A stretch of 64,000 nucleotides of DNA from Lethocerus indicus. Its lineage: Eukaryota > Arthropoda > Insecta > Hemiptera > Belostomatidae. Location: the NCBI GenBank assembly GCA_019843655.1, contig JACDQD010000005.1:9203575-9267574 (forward strand), given 5' to 3'. The notes under the pieces were generated by a model. The model was not told the DNA's origin. It worked only from the letters and a program-made list of their open reading frames with translations, and searched no databases. A program made the translations under genes and the position numbers. Positions within the stretch are counted from its first letter, which is position 1, and the number at the start of each line of letters is the position of its first letter. Positions 50,201 to 62,801 of the stretch are shown here, in pieces.

Positions 50201-53200
50201 AATACTGAGAACAAAACCTTAACAAGTGCCACCCAGAAGTGAGAACGAACAAAAAAGTGTTCTCGAATTACTAGGCCTAAAAGTGATAACAGAGTAGGCA
50301 CTAGTAGAACTACATTAGGCGTTACAGCATCGGAAATGGGCACATCCGCTACAGGGGATCTTCATCAGTTAACGGTTGGGAAGATATAACTTTCCCCATT
50401 ATTCTGACATTGTACGTACAACAAGTACATGTATATTAAACCCTAACATTCGTGTCTTTCGGTATTCATGTATTAACCAAAATTTGTGTGTTATAAACGA
50501 TAACCCGTGAATATCGAGCGACACAATAAAGAGAGAACGACGGTATCCCAAACCCTCGAGGACCACATAACAGGTATTCCAAAGTGGTATACCTTCGGCT
50601 GTCCGTCGGATCGTGGACGAGGCCAGAGGGGAAAGTGTAGAATGGAATCCAAATAGGTACAGTCTAAAATAGACTGCAACCACGTTAAATGATATTTTTA
50701 AAAAAGTGAATATATAATTTACGGTTCGAACACTTTTCCCATTTGGCGGTGGTGAAGCGATCTGTTCTTGGCCTGCCTCCTGGAAGTGGTGGATATGTTC
50801 TTCTGGTCGAACCACTGAATGACAGTCCTCAGTGAGCCGCCGCTCGGGTCGTTGGGCGTAGGCATACCCCAGGTCTTGGTCTTAGACACCGGCGGACGCT
50901 CGTACCTGGACATTGAAAAAACGGAATTAGGCGATTGAAAATACCAGGCTATCGACACTAAATAGTCGTGCAGAAGGTTCACCGGCTCCGGGACGCGTCT
51001 TCTGAGAGTCTTCCGCTAATTTATTACAATTACGGCTAATAAATTAGTCCGGAAGGAAAACAAAAAATTCAGACAAGGTTAGCGTCTTGAAGTGAGGATG
51101 TACCAGAAGAGAGACAAGTGGATCAAGGTTTTCCCTCATCGGGGCTTTCCCCGGTATCAATATTCAAGCCGACGGGCTTGTTATAAATATTAAGAAACAC
51201 TGTACTGTTGGGATTCACTGTCAGATCCGTTTCGTTAGTTTTTTTCAGCAACAAACGAAAACGAATTAGCCTAACTCTTCTATACAGGGAAACTGACCTG
51301 CGGTCGACTTGCTCCCCCGGGAAGTAGTCATTGTGACTTCTCCGGTAAAGCTCATGGCCAAGTTCCGACATCAGGGTCACCTCGCCCCACGTCCTCTTGG
51401 GATTGACCAGGGCGCCAGCTGTGTTGCCTGCGGGAATAATTTATTCAAAAAATGTTTTTCTGTTGCACAATCAACAATCCTGTATGTTATATAGGGCAAT
51501 GGTTCACAAGATGGAGAAATCTAGCCCACCGGTTGACACTCTCCTGTCTTGTTATTCCGGACATAGAAGTGTGATTGGAAACACTCGATTGTATTCAATA
51601 TTGAAATTGAATATATTAATTCTTCCGATCGGCTTCTCGCCTTCATCAGCGGCAGTGTAGGTCCTATTGACGAGCTATGCCGCCCTAGGTATTACTACGT
51701 ATTACGTTTCAGTGAAAAAGAAAAATACAACAGCCGATACCAAAATCGGGCGCCGAAAGCGTGACCGGACAAACGTTCCGTGACGCTTTGCCAGTGTTTT
51801 GGTCCGAAAACGATTTTCAGACGAACCAAAATGAACGCAATCAAGTCCTAAAAAGAGATATTTCCGGGCGACAAAGCTTTTCTTACACATCGCCGGTTAC
51901 AGCGGAAACGTGGATGGGTTTGAGTTTGAAACGGCAAGCCTAAATTACAAAATAAGACATTTTTCCTGATTACTATTATCCGAGTATTCGACATTTGTGA
52001 ATACGAGTCCAAAGAATTTCCAAGCAAAATTTAATTTTTTTTATAAGTAAAATTCGACCCTATGTAAAAAAACAATATTATTGAAATCGATCTAAAATTT
52101 ACGTCCTTTATTGTGCTCAATATTTATATGTTTTATTGGCGATAAATCACAATAGAAAAACCATTAGGCCACTCCATTAGGTGTTAGGTACCTCAGTCGA
52201 ACTGACGATGGCGTGAACCCGAATATCGACGTTTTACATATAAATAGAAAATATCGGACAATCAAAGAACGGACGCCGGGTCCACAGGCGGCGTGACCAA
52301 ATAAATCACAATATGACGGCATTCGGTCTGGCGTAGGACGAAGCGAACGTTGATCCAAAGAGATAGCATTGTATGGCAAATTTCTTTGTTTTACCGTTTC
52401 AGCGAACCTAACGAATCCTCGGTCCACAAGAGGGCTTACCGGCAGGGAGAAATTACCGGGAACAAAATTGTCGACAGGACGGACGGAGACTGAGTATGTA
52501 AGAAAATAAGTTACGGGCCCGTCCTATCAGATACAGATTAAAACATTCCGATGATGTGACTGAACATCATAGGGGGTAAGGAATTCCACGGCCGACGTGA
52601 CTCATTTAGATCCAGCTGCTGAGTCACAACCGCTTAAGCTCCCCCTCGTCTGGTAATGTGACTCCCGTAGACCGGAAGTTCTGGGATTCATCGAATACAA
52701 AATTCATTTTTTCCCAGCATCAATTATCCTTGGTGACGCGGGAGGGGATTAAAGGTTCTAAATGCTTTTCTTAGGTACTGTAGGTTTGTGATGTTTCTGT
52801 CTCCTCTCGCTGGTTTGGTCTTTGGCTAGACCGGTTTCGGCTGCCCGCCATCTTCAGTAGCGGTGTTAGTCACTATTAGCACTTTGGATGTTTTTTGGGC
52901 ATCCTCACTGCACTGTTACTTTCACTTGTACTGTCAAGACAGCGCCATAGAGAGGAGACGGAAACGTCACGAACCTACAGTATTCCAAACCCTCGCAGAC
53001 CACAAAACAGGTATATTAAACTTTTCTTAGGTGTTCCGACCACTGTCTGGTCATATATATATTTCGACTGTCCCATTCGGTTTTGAAAGACCTAGACGGG
53101 CAAACCATAATACCAGCTATAATTCGGAGTGTAATGAAATCATTTTTTTAAACATGTTCTCGCCCATCATTTTGTATTAAATTTCCTGGTTGTAACGTTG

Positions 53201-54925
53201 ATATTTCGTTTCGGGAAATTCTAATTTGACTTAGGTAACAACTTAGTTACCTGGGTCCGTCTTGCTTCCGGGAACTCCGAACGTGGTCGACTCCGGGTCC
53301 ATGCCGACCGGAAGTGCCGGGACTTGATCCGGGACTTTGCCCAGCTGATTGTTCCAGTAGGATTTGTAGGCTGTCTCCTTGAGCTCGGCCAAAAGGTCTC
53401 GGAACATGGAGTTGACCGGCGGGTTGACAAGTTCCTTGGTCTGGAAAACGGGCCAAAACGCGGATCGCTACTGACAACCTTTGTTATTGACACAAGTGTA
53501 TAAAAGGCACCTTTTCGAGGTGCCTGTAGGGAACCTTTTCGGACAGATGTTCTGAATTTCATTAGAGTCGGAACTAATTTCAAAATTACCCGTGTGTAGA
53601 ATCCTCCGTACTTGTCGGTCAATATCGGTTTTTCCGGATAGGTCTTGGGCAGCTGTTCGCCGGATTTCGACATTAATTCCATTATCCTATTTTCGAGGCT
53701 CGGATCCACCAAGCAGTTGCGCACGCTCTCCTCCACCTGTAAAATAGACAGGAACAGTTAATTCGGTAACTCCAGTAGGAGGAGGGGTGTGATATCTTCC
53801 CCCACTCCAATGGGTGGGATAATGGAAACTAATGCGCTAATTCGTGAAAATCAACATTTATTGTTTTATTATTATTATTATTATTATTAATTTAAAAAAA
53901 TTTAATACAGATTAAGTTCCATAGTCCAGGAATGACGTCATCTGGCCGCTCTACTAGACGAACAGAAAAGCGTTAATATTTCTCAACTATTTCGTACACG
54001 TCTTCATCATTCATCCTGTTGAACGATATTATCCTTATATTATCTTGTATTACGCTGTTATATTGTCTGTGTTAACCAACAGGCCGAAGAAAAAGGAAAC
54101 CGGCGAAACAATATGGCGGACGATATTAATGGCGCCAGGGGTATGGAAAGGGGCTCCTCCTACTAGACTGGAAGTACCAAGTTAACTTTAGCTAATAAAT
54201 AATTATTTCCCGACTTTCCTTATCATCGGACATAGTTGATAATGTTGTCATTTTGACCAGAAAACTTCGTGCTTCGGACTTCGGCCGAACACAACCGCGT
54301 AGACCGTTCAGCCGGCCCCGGTGAGAAACCGACAACCCGGGTTTTAAGTTGAGACCGAACAATTACCTGAACGAGTAACAATATGACATTGGTGTACTTG
54401 CATACGGGTTTCGTGTATTTACAATAATACTTCAGTAGTATCTTAAACATCGAACAGAAAGATATTAAAAGAACGTATGGGTTTTGCTAGAACGGTAGCG
54501 TACACTTCATAACAGGGTAGCCAACGGTTTCATTTTCACCACGATATTTCTTTGGGGTTCAGGTTTGCATTAAATTCCCGCCTGCAACAGATTCTACTTT
54601 TTTTTATGATGTCCGCTTATGTAACTTTATCGGATTGAGCACTTCTGTGCAGTAATTAAAAAAGTTCGTTAATTACTATCAATACAAATATTTAAAATGT
54701 GTATTGTATTGTGTATAAAATGTAAAACTGAATTTATTTTAGGGAATCATTTTTAAAACCGCTACAACAATAAAATTTAGGGGTTTAATATTTCCCGACG
54801 GGAAAGTAATATTGCAAGATGCCAGAATAATAAATTAATCATTTATTCTTTTTACGCGATCAAAAAACAGTACTTACGGTCCTCGTTTTGAGATTTCTGT
54901 CAGGACAGCGCGTTTTGTCAGCCAT
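47223..54925 (-). CDS. EFHB: EFHB (CFAP21)-like axonemal EF-hand protein, 10 exons, 518 aa
   Basis: EFHB is a microtubule-inner protein of cilia and sperm flagella, also linked to calcium entry. Exons (minus): 54,925-54,878; 53,736-53,590; 53,440-53,251; 51,427-51,298; 50,905-50,723; 49,684-49,459; 49,186-48,991; 48,661-48,584; 48,229-48,060; 47,411-47,223 (stop). Phases agree throughout and total 1,557 bases. Family-like stretches are TTFGVPGSKTDPG, KTKTWGMPTPNDPSGGSLRT (matching the 'xGxPTP-D-G-x-R' repeat I recall in EFHB), YAFGTPSARELYG, the EF-hand-like LLEPLMTRLGLLHENGTVNY and the C-terminal IKELMNRIGLSISDELFELM ... ETFRNMLDEI. Neither EF-hand has a full DxDxDG loop, so calcium binding is doubtful. 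It is shorter than human EFHB (833 aa), mainly at the N-terminus. The donor of exon 7 is weak (CAC|GTCAGA). Intron 9 carries a copied piece of CWC22. Confidence 0.72.
47745..47995 (+). pseudogene. Copy of CWC22 intron 7 end plus first 41 bases of exon 8, joined to repeat A arm
   Basis: Bases 47,745-47,880 are a repeat A arm with its tail lost. They run at the same breakpoint (ctgtactg) into about 75 bases that match the end of CWC22 intron 7, the tgtatgtttcag acceptor, and exon 8 sequence from agattttgccagatcaaccg to caccgttcga (47,955-47,995). After that the similarity stops. Against 44,711-44,829 I count about seven differences in some 119 bases. The piece lies in EFHB intron 9, antisense to EFHB, and cannot encode a protein alone. 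Confidence 0.9.
48440..48565 (+). mobile_element. LINE coding relic in EFHB intron 8
   Basis: A frame reads DHPKPSVQTLVTPEIF then stop (about 48,480-48,531), parallel to HPNPLVQTLRSPDI of the copy at 27,806. An aaataaataa stretch follows. The sense is opposite to EFHB. Confidence 0.5.
50175..50246 (+). repeat. Weak repeat B relic in EFHB intron 5
   Basis: Shares agaatttaaaagaacc, aatactgagaac and tgccacccagaag in order with the family at 6,313 and 6,865, with several gaps. Confidence 0.3.
50535..50585 (+). mobile_element. Fold-back repeat A tail fragment (EFHB intron 5)
   Basis: Only the 3' end remains: acggtatcccaaaccctcga, ggaccacataacaggtattc. A 5'-truncated copy. Confidence 0.6.
52777..53020 (+). 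mobile_element. Fold-back repeat A, 12-bp target duplication (EFHB intron 3)
   Basis: The left arm actgtaggtttgtgatg ... gctagaccggtttcggctgc ... ggcatcctcactgcactg is nearly full. The right arm is mostly deleted (agagaggagacggaaacg, cacgaacctacagtattcc) but the tail is intact (gaccacaaaacaggtatatt). The 12 bases cttttcttaggt flank it exactly at 52,765-52,776 and 53,021-53,032. The 5' end starts at the same base as the copy at 16,311. Confidence 0.8.
53933..53940. promoter_or_regulatory. CRE palindrome in EFHB intron 1
   Basis: TGACGTCA, about 1 kb from the EFHB start, next to tctggccgct. A consensus match only. Confidence 0.2.
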
Positions 54926-55181
54926 TGTAAAATAGCGCCGCGATTACTCACGAATTTAACACGCCTCCTATCTTGTTAAAAAAATAGACTGTTGGTAAAT
55001 TTCGAAAAATGGCGCCCGGCCGCGTGACGTCAGAAATGAAATGATGCAGTCGATGTAAATTAGTGGGATTATCGGTGCGACGTGTACAGTGTGTCGGACC
55101 GGGATCGATCTCCGGGCCGATTAGTGAATTTATCGTAGCCGATCGGCCGGACAGAGATTCTAAGCGTGACAAAAAAACCGA
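54926..55181. promoter_or_regulatory. Probable shared promoter of EFHB-like gene and Rab5
   Basis: The two genes are divergent. The EFHB ATG is at 54,925, and a likely Rab5 5' UTR exon ends at 55,181 (aaaaaccgag|GTAATT), joining the acceptor before exon 2 (ttttccttaag, exon from 55,982). The interval is CpG-rich, has a full CRE TGACGTCA at 55,025-55,032 and an aaatggcgccc motif (55,007-55,017) like those near metazoan start sites. No TATA box is evident. Confidence 0.45.
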
Positions 55182-55990
55182 GGTAATTTCTCGTCGTCGA
55201 TATAGCCATTTTATATGAGCTGCTGGTCAACGCAATACAAATCTAGTTGCGTGAGAGGCCGCACCAAGGGTGGAGCGCTGTCCTCCCATTGTTGAGCCCC
55301 TACTTGCATTTAGGCCCGCTACATTAACATTAATCCGATTATTATTCAATTACCCGAACCACGTAAGTCGTTTACTTTTTTTCCAGGCCTTGTGTTTCCG
55401 TTTCGTAGTTGCCCCGTAGTGCGGGGGCCCGGGTTCCTGTATCCCAGTGTAGAGCAGCTCCCGTGGGGAAGGGGAGGCCCGCTTTCTCGGAACGGCGATG
55501 ATTAGTAGTTTTATCTGTGCCTGCGTCCGACTCGAATTTCTCTCCCCAGATCCGTGATTCCCGAGACCCGTGGTCGTCGCTACGTCTCTTACTTGTTTCG
55601 TGTACGACGCCCGCCCCTTTTCCGTTCGTTCGGGTGCTTTAATATTACGCCTAATCCAGAAGCTGTCAGGTTTCAGGTGGGTAGGCCATTGTGCGGGGAA
55701 AGTCAGCTGTTGGGGGGTCCCCGTTAGAATCCTATTTTCGTTATTTCGCCCCGTATTTTCCTTAAAAACGGGAAGCCGTCCCCAAAACCCATTATGCGGG
55801 GGACCCATGGGGGGGTTATGTAATTCCTTGGAGGTTGCAAGATCCTGTGTATCCCTCTTTAATGTCCCAATTTTTTTTGTTATAAATTCGATACACCCCC
55901 CTCACTGTCCAGTTCGAGAGACTATCATAGATACATCTTGAAGTATGGAAATGTTAATTGAATGTTTTATTTTTCCTTAAGGTTGTCGAA

Positions 55991-58422
55991 ATGGCCAGTA
56001 GAAGTGGGCCACAGCGCCCCAATGGTACTGCCCAAGGGAGGATATGTCAGTTCAAGTTGGTACTTTTAGGAGAGTCGGCAGTCGGTAAATCCAGTTTGGT
56101 GCTCAGGTTTGTCAAGGGACAATTTCACGAGTACCAGGAGAGTACTATCGGAGGTATGGTTCTTTTTCCCCCCTAGTTATAATTCTTCAGCCTTTTTCAT
56201 TCTTTCGACTGCTGTTTGACATGTTTTGTTGTTTTGTTTCAGCTGCATTTCTCACTCAGACGCTGTGCCTAGAGGACACAACCGTCAAGTTCGAAATATG
56301 GGACACGGCAGGCCAAGAAAGATACCACAGTTTAGCTCCCATGTATTACAGAGGCGCCCAAGCGGCCATAGTCGTCTATGATGTAACCAATCAGGTAGTT
56401 TTAAAAACATTTTCAATTTCCCTGTGGGAGTGTGTATCTCTCGTCGTGTTCCGTAGATAATGGAACGTATGATAAATACGTTATCACTGATTGTTTAAAC
56501 TGTATGTTGAGTGTGATGTGTTTTAATTTTTTTTCAATTTGCTATTTAATTGGTAGTTTGAACACATTTTCTGCATATACCCAGTGATATACGCCCAAAG
56601 GTTAGGCCTTTTCAAATAGAGACTGGCTGAATATAAAACATAAAATCCACCCTTCTTTCTTATTCACAGTTATTGGTTTTCAGCATTTTATGCATTGTAA
56701 TTAAACAGCTGACCAGTCACCATCACCAGGTTTATCCTTTTGTTTATTGCAATCGAATTAACCTCAACATTTTTAATGAGTTGAACTGTTCGACTTGAGC
56801 AGAACTATAAATTAGAACAATGACTCAGTTATAAAATAAATATTTGTTTAAAAAAGTGTTATCCCTTGATGCTGCTACATACAAGTTATATTATCTAAGA
56901 GTCAGGATTATTTCAGTTTGATCAAATACTCCTTTTTATACACAGCATTTATTTTATTAATTAAAAATGTGCTCCATTTCTTTGGGTGGAAATTATTTTT
57001 AATTTAAAAAAAAATTAAAACCTTAGTACCTTAAATCTAGTGAAGAAACATTAGTATCTAGTAAATTTAAGCTTAATATTAAATTTCTCATCCATTGTAA
57101 GTCAACTAATTTTTTAAAAATTGTATATGTATGATTTGTCTATGCCTACACACACAAGCATTTAAAATAGTACTTATAACTGGTTGTTTTGAACAGTTGT
57201 TATAATTAACGTTTATTGTTCTACATGTTGAATAAAGTTTTGAAGAACATTTTCTTTCTATTTATTAATTCTTGTCGGAATTCAGGACACATTCGGACGG
57301 GCTAAGACGTGGGTTAAAGAGCTTCAGAGACAGGCATCGCCCAACATTGTTATCGCACTGGCTGGGAACAAGGCCGATTTGGCGAACAAACGAAACGTGG
57401 AATTGGACGAGGCTCAGACCTACGCCGATGAAAACGGGCTCCTCTTCATGGAAACTTCGGCAAAGACAGCGGCGAATGTCAACGAGATTTTCTTAGATAT
57501 AGGTATGTACCTTTTTATTCTAGTTTTTCTTTTATTGAACTTAACCTTTACAAATAGTCAGACATTTTGAATTCCGTAGCGATATCTTTGGAACCAGTTC
57601 GTCATTGTTTATTAAGTGGGATATGACAAATGTGTTCCTGACAAAATATTAGCATGAAACAGAATCTAAAACTTAGAATGTTGCACAAAAAGTTGGAAAG
57701 TGGATGTTATAACAAAGCAGCTGCTGTTAGCCTTCAACGGGGGATAGACAATACCTTACATAGTACTAAATGGCTGTGTTTACTGTTCAATCTGTGGTTA
57801 AAATTATTGAAAGTTACGCGACTACACTTTTTCTTTCTTTTATCAGAAGAAAAGAAAGTTGTGTATTTGTTATTGATTTTAGGAGGTGTAATTATTTTCA
57901 TGATGTGTTTCAACTCACTGAAAGAACACTGTGATCATTTTGTGATTTTTCTTTCTTGAAAATGAATTGAGCACAATTTTAAATTGTTTATAGATGATAA
58001 CGATCCCATAATCATCTGTCATGAACAAAATAATGTGACCTTCACTTGTGTACGTTAATGTCCCCTTATTTTGTTAATTAAATTGCAATTTTCTTTGTCA
58101 CCTAGGGAAACCAACTAACTTAATTATAATATCCTGTATTAGATTCATATTTATTATTCAATTAAATTATAACCAAGAGACAAGAAGAGAAAATTCAGAA
58201 TACGGTATTTTGTTTGACTTTGCATCAATGGCTTGATTAAATGTTTCATTAATTATCAATGTGTTTTCATTTATATATTTATATATATATATTTTTTTTA
58301 ATTGTTCTGCAGCAAAGAAGTTACCTAAGAGTGATCAAGGCACCGGCAGTGGTCCTGGGCAAGGGCGGAAGCTCGTTGAGTCTGAACCTTCGAACAAGAC
58401 AGCAGCTTCCTGTTGCAAGTGA
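55991..58422 (+). CDS. Rab5: Rab5 small GTPase, 4 coding exons, 213 aa
   Basis: Rab5 controls early-endosome fusion and endocytic uptake. Coding exons: 55,991-56,153; 56,243-56,394; 57,286-57,502; 58,313-58,422 (stop TGA); 642 bases. GTPase motifs are all present: P-loop GESAVGKS (27-34), switch I ending YQESTIGAAF, switch [14 protein letters not shown] (Q79), NKAD (133-136) and ETSAKT (161-166). The Rab5-specific stretches [20 protein letters not shown] and [20 protein letters not shown] are intact. It ends ASCCK, with two cysteines for geranylgeranylation. The exon around the ATG begins with an acceptor at 55,980-55,981, so transcription starts upstream, probably in an exon ending at 55,181. 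Length and residue numbering agree with animal Rab5. Confidence 0.97.
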
Positions 58423-61400
58423 TCACGCTCACCCCAAGGTAACTTTTGTACACTTCAAAATTTATATTTATTTATTATTGTATCATTTTTATTTTAATGA
58501 AATAAGGAAGTTCATTAGATCAGTGTTATTTTTCATCATATGCTTTTCACTATATATATATATATATACACACACATAATTTTAATATTTATTCTGTTTC
58601 TTCATGTAATAATTTTGATTTGTGCTATGTGAATGTTATGTAATGAGTGTTATAATGCTAAGAAATGTGAGTCAGATGACAGTGATGATTCCCCTTATCA
58701 AATGGAACTGTGGCCCAGTAGCATTATCAATTTGATGTCTGCAACAAATCAACACTGATTTGCCGTTGCTTCTTTTTTTTGGTAAAAGAACAAATCACTA
58801 ATAACCGTTTGTTGTTTTGTATAATTCTGGGTTTGAGTTGTTGTTTATTTAGCCAATATTATCACCTGCAACAATTTTTTTTAAATTTTAGTTTAGTTAA
58901 TTATGGAATTGTTGGAATTATTGATAATATTTACTTTGGCCAACTTTTATTGTTGATCATTATATGCAATTTAATTATTATCTGTACAGTTTTAATACAC
59001 CTGAACTGAGACTATTTTTTTTTTTACTTCTCTTATTCTGACATAAACTGGAATATTATGAGTTCTTTGGAAGTAAATATTTTTTGAATATTGAGTGTGT
59101 AAATGTTTTCAGAAAATACATTATTGTATTTTGGCTCAACCCTGACAATATATTCGTTTCAGTTATGTATCTTTAACAGTGTTATTCGGTTTAACTTATC
59201 ATTTAACTTTTAACTTGTCATTTGTTGTAGGCTTAATATTTTATTACTGTCAATTATTGTAACTATAGTTTTATTCAGGTTAAGAAATACTTTTTTGATT
59301 TTTATTACTGAAATAAGGGGTTGATTTAGTATGTACTTGTTATTTAATTTCTTTATATTGAATATGTTAAAACAAAATCTTCCATGAAAGTTATTTTTAT
59401 AAATATAGTATTAATTTTGAGCTATTGAACATTGATTATAACCTAAATTCCTTGTGAATAATCAGCTTACAATTTTCCTCTTAAAACAACTTAAAATTAT
59501 GCTTTAATTTTATTTTATATCTATATTGCAATTCACAGATAATTCTCTAATTTAGTTTAAGGTTTTATTTTAAGTAAATAATAAATTACACATAATAAAT
59601 TAAATAATAATTAAGGGCTAACAGCTAACAAGATGTTTCTCTGGAACTTGCAGTGATGATGTTTTGATGAATTTGCAAATTCTTCAGAATGTTCCCCAGT
59701 TATTTGTGAAGTGTTTGCATCAGTGTGTCTGTCTGCTGTAGATATGCCCACATCTCAAAATCAGCGAATGTAATTTTATATTCTTTTCATCTTCAAATGT
59801 TTCTCTAGTTTTTTGCAATTCCTTAATTTTTTTTAATTGTTTAAATAATAAGTGTAGATGATTTATTTGTAAATTAAACTAAAAATAAGAACAACTAGTG
59901 TTATTTAGGTTGATATATTTGTTAGTATTATACAACTTCGACTTTTTCCAAATTCCAAAATATAAATTTTAATTAACAATTGATAATCAAGTTGCTTGAC
60001 ATTAAAATTATAGGGGTATAAATTGTCATTCGGCATAATGCTTAAGGTTTGATATTTTATATTATGAACATAATTATATTATGAATTATCGTTTAAAAAC
60101 ATCAGTACTTTAAAGGAATTTATTCCTCATTCTCTATTGCTTGAAGCAGTTAAGGTTTGATTGTTAATGCTTTCTTGGAATTTTTTTAATTCATTTTTAA
60201 ATCATATAATGTATTGTATTTTAATTGCAGTTCATTGGTAAGATTCTATATTTATTATTACAACAATTTGTCATTAAACTATCACAGTATTTGTCAAGCT
60301 GTGTTTGTTATTTGGGCTCTAGTATTCAAATTGTAGTTGCATGTTTATCTGTACTATTTGTTATATATACAAGTATAAAGTTATAATACTAGTATAGATT
60401 TCTATTTTAATGCAACGTGAGCTTATGAAAATATAATTATAGCAGTTCAAAACGCTAGTCAACATAATTAGAATACACCTTCAGACATTTATTTTTTTGA
60501 ATCTACAGATAAGTTCAAATGTTTGCAGTTGTATTATATTTGTTTATTAGTTTCTTTGTTTAATATTTCATGTATTTTTTGGGCTAGGAGATTGTAATTG
60601 TTGTTTGTTCAAGATTTGTTACTAATTTATTTACTGTATCATGTATATTGTGCATTAATAAAGCTGACTGACTGATTGTGAGACTGCTAATTGTTTAAAA
60701 GCTTCAGTGAGGGTATTCATTATATATCTTTGAAGCTGGTCCTATTTTTAATTCTGTTTATTTACTGTCGGTTTTGTTTTTGTTTTTCAAGGTGGGCGTG
60801 ATATTGTGCACAGTGTGGCAGTAGCTACGGCATACTGGCAGTGCCAAACTGAATCAGTGTTTGGTGGTAGGGGGCACATTGAACTACTACTACTACTACA
60901 ACTCCACTTTAAATATTCCACATCGGATGTGATCAGTAAAACCAAGACACAACACATTTATCAAAATTGCTACTCTTCTTTGACAAGCGTGCGAGGATTG
61001 GATAAATAACAAAAAAAGAATAATTTAAACAAAAAAAAAAGAAAAACAGAGCCAGAAACAAATAAAATAGAGTCCAAATTCATTCCATTTTTATATAAGT
61101 GTTAATTAAGAATTCTAGGTGGCGTTGAAGGTGTGTTGTGTTGCTGTACCTAATTTTTTTGATGTTCTCTCTGTATATTTTCTACTGTCAGTCACTTTGA
61201 TGTGTATATTCTATAATGTCTTGGAACAAAGAAATCATACACAGGCTTAATCTCAGTTTTATAATTTCTTCTTTTTTTTTTCCACTTAACGCATTAATAT
61301 TGTATTTGCATTTTTGTCCCGTACTGTATATTTACAAGGAACCACATTTTAATTCTGATTTATATGAAATATTCGTCCCTTAAGATATAGCGAATTTTTA

Positions 61401-62330
61401 GACTCGGATTTAAAAAAAAATTTAATATAGTTTGTGTAACATATAATTGATCAAAAAATATATATATATAAATCTATATATATTATATATAAATAAATAA
61501 TATGTGTGTATGTGTACTTGTTAATACATGTACATGCATTGACAAAGTCCTAAACGTATATCCGATTTGCAGGTAGGCTCTGTTACAAAGGACACATGCT
61601 GTGTAATCATTTGTATGTTACTAGATATCTTATCTATCTATGTGGGCGTATGTATACAAATACAACTGTATTTGTTCTGTATATATACACTTATATAGGT
61701 TATACTATGTGTTTACTTATGTAGGGAATTAATTTTTGTGTCTGATACATGCATTGTGGTACGTACATGGTAACTCTATAATCGAGGACAAATGAATTTC
61801 TTCACCAATGTATTTGTAAATTTAACAGATAACCTGGCAGCTGATTATAATTCTGTAAACTTTTAGTAGATCCATCGCTAATTACGCAAAGGCTATTCTT
61901 TTTTATTTTAAAACTTTAAAAAAACACTTATTATAAGAATATTTTGTGATTATTATCGAACGTATATTTGTTATGGTTTATATTACACATGGGCCACAGA
62001 CGCCCTCAACCTTAATTGTATTATATTAATTGGGAGCTTTTCATAGCTTTTCTGTATGCACAGAAATAAATATATTTATCATTATTAAAATTGTACAGGA
62101 TATTCATATAAAATATAAACTTATTAAATATATACATATATCTACTTGTTGAGCTTTAGTTTTTGTATCCTTTCTTCAGATTATTTTATCATTTTCACCC
62201 CTCCTTTTATCTTATTTTCATGGACATAGAATTCATCAGAGGTTTATATTGTTGTTTTAAAAAACCTACATTTACAAAACGGTCTTCGAATATTTACATG
62301 GAATAAATATGAATACATAATGTAGAAATA
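58423..62330 (+). other. Rab5 downstream region, probably long 3' UTR
   Basis: AT-rich sequence with no gene. AATAAA-type signals occur at several points, including acaaataaaatagag near 61,060 and agaaataaatatattt near 62,065. Eighteen bases after the Rab5 stop there is a donor-like CCCCAAG|GTAACT (58,439), so part of the region could be an intron within the 3' UTR. Simple AT repeats occur at 58,550-58,570 and 61,455-61,500. Extent of the transcript is not determined. Confidence 0.4.
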
Positions 62331-62743
62331 AGGACTATTATAAGGCGGGGTCTCGGCGATAGGAAAGAAAATATTAAAGAGGGACTGGCATGCGTGCGCG
62401 GCGCGCCCGTGCGTGCAACATGGAAAAATCGATCGGTCGAATTTTAAAATTCATATTTTAAATTGTTGAACGCGAAATTGCTTTAGAGCCGATTCAAAGG
62501 TTCCGAATATCTTTAATATCTTGAACATCTCTTAATATTTAATCGAAGTGTACGCGTTCGAATACGCCTTGGAAATGTTGGTAACGTCGACGAAATCAAG
62601 TCGGCCGTGTGGGCACTAGCTCTGCGGTTTCCGGTGTTAGCGAGTGTCATCTGTCAGTGGGTGGCTTTTTCTCGTCCTTGTTTCTACCCGAGAGAGAGAG
62701 AGAGTGTGTTAGAGAGGTTTTGTGTGTCTCAATACCGTCGGCC

Positions 62744-62801
62744 ATGTTTTACAAAATAGCACTTCTTGCTCTCTTCGCCGCCCTGGCGACCAACGCCGAA
62801 G
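62744..62801 (+). CDS. Signal-peptide first exon of an unidentified secreted or membrane protein
   Basis: ATG at 62,744 (context gtcggccATG) encodes MFYKIALLALFAALATNAE and then one base before a strong donor (CGAAG|GTAAGA, GT at 62,802-62,803). This is a textbook signal peptide: lysine, a hydrophobic core (IALLALFAALA), and a likely cut after TNA. Upstream 62,340-62,740 is CpG-rich (gcgcggcgcgcccgtgcg) and contains a GAGAGA run at 62,692-62,703, consistent with a promoter and 5' UTR. The next exon must lie beyond 64,000, or within the AT-rich intron where I could not recognise it, so the product is unknown. The tandem hydrophobic start fits many insect proteins (ER residents, cuticle proteins, receptors). 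Confidence 0.7.

Noticed and set aside
55350..55808. 152-codon minus-strand frame between EFHB and Rab5
   Set aside because: Lies in the Rab5 5' UTR intron, is low in recognisable content, and has no promoter or splice support.
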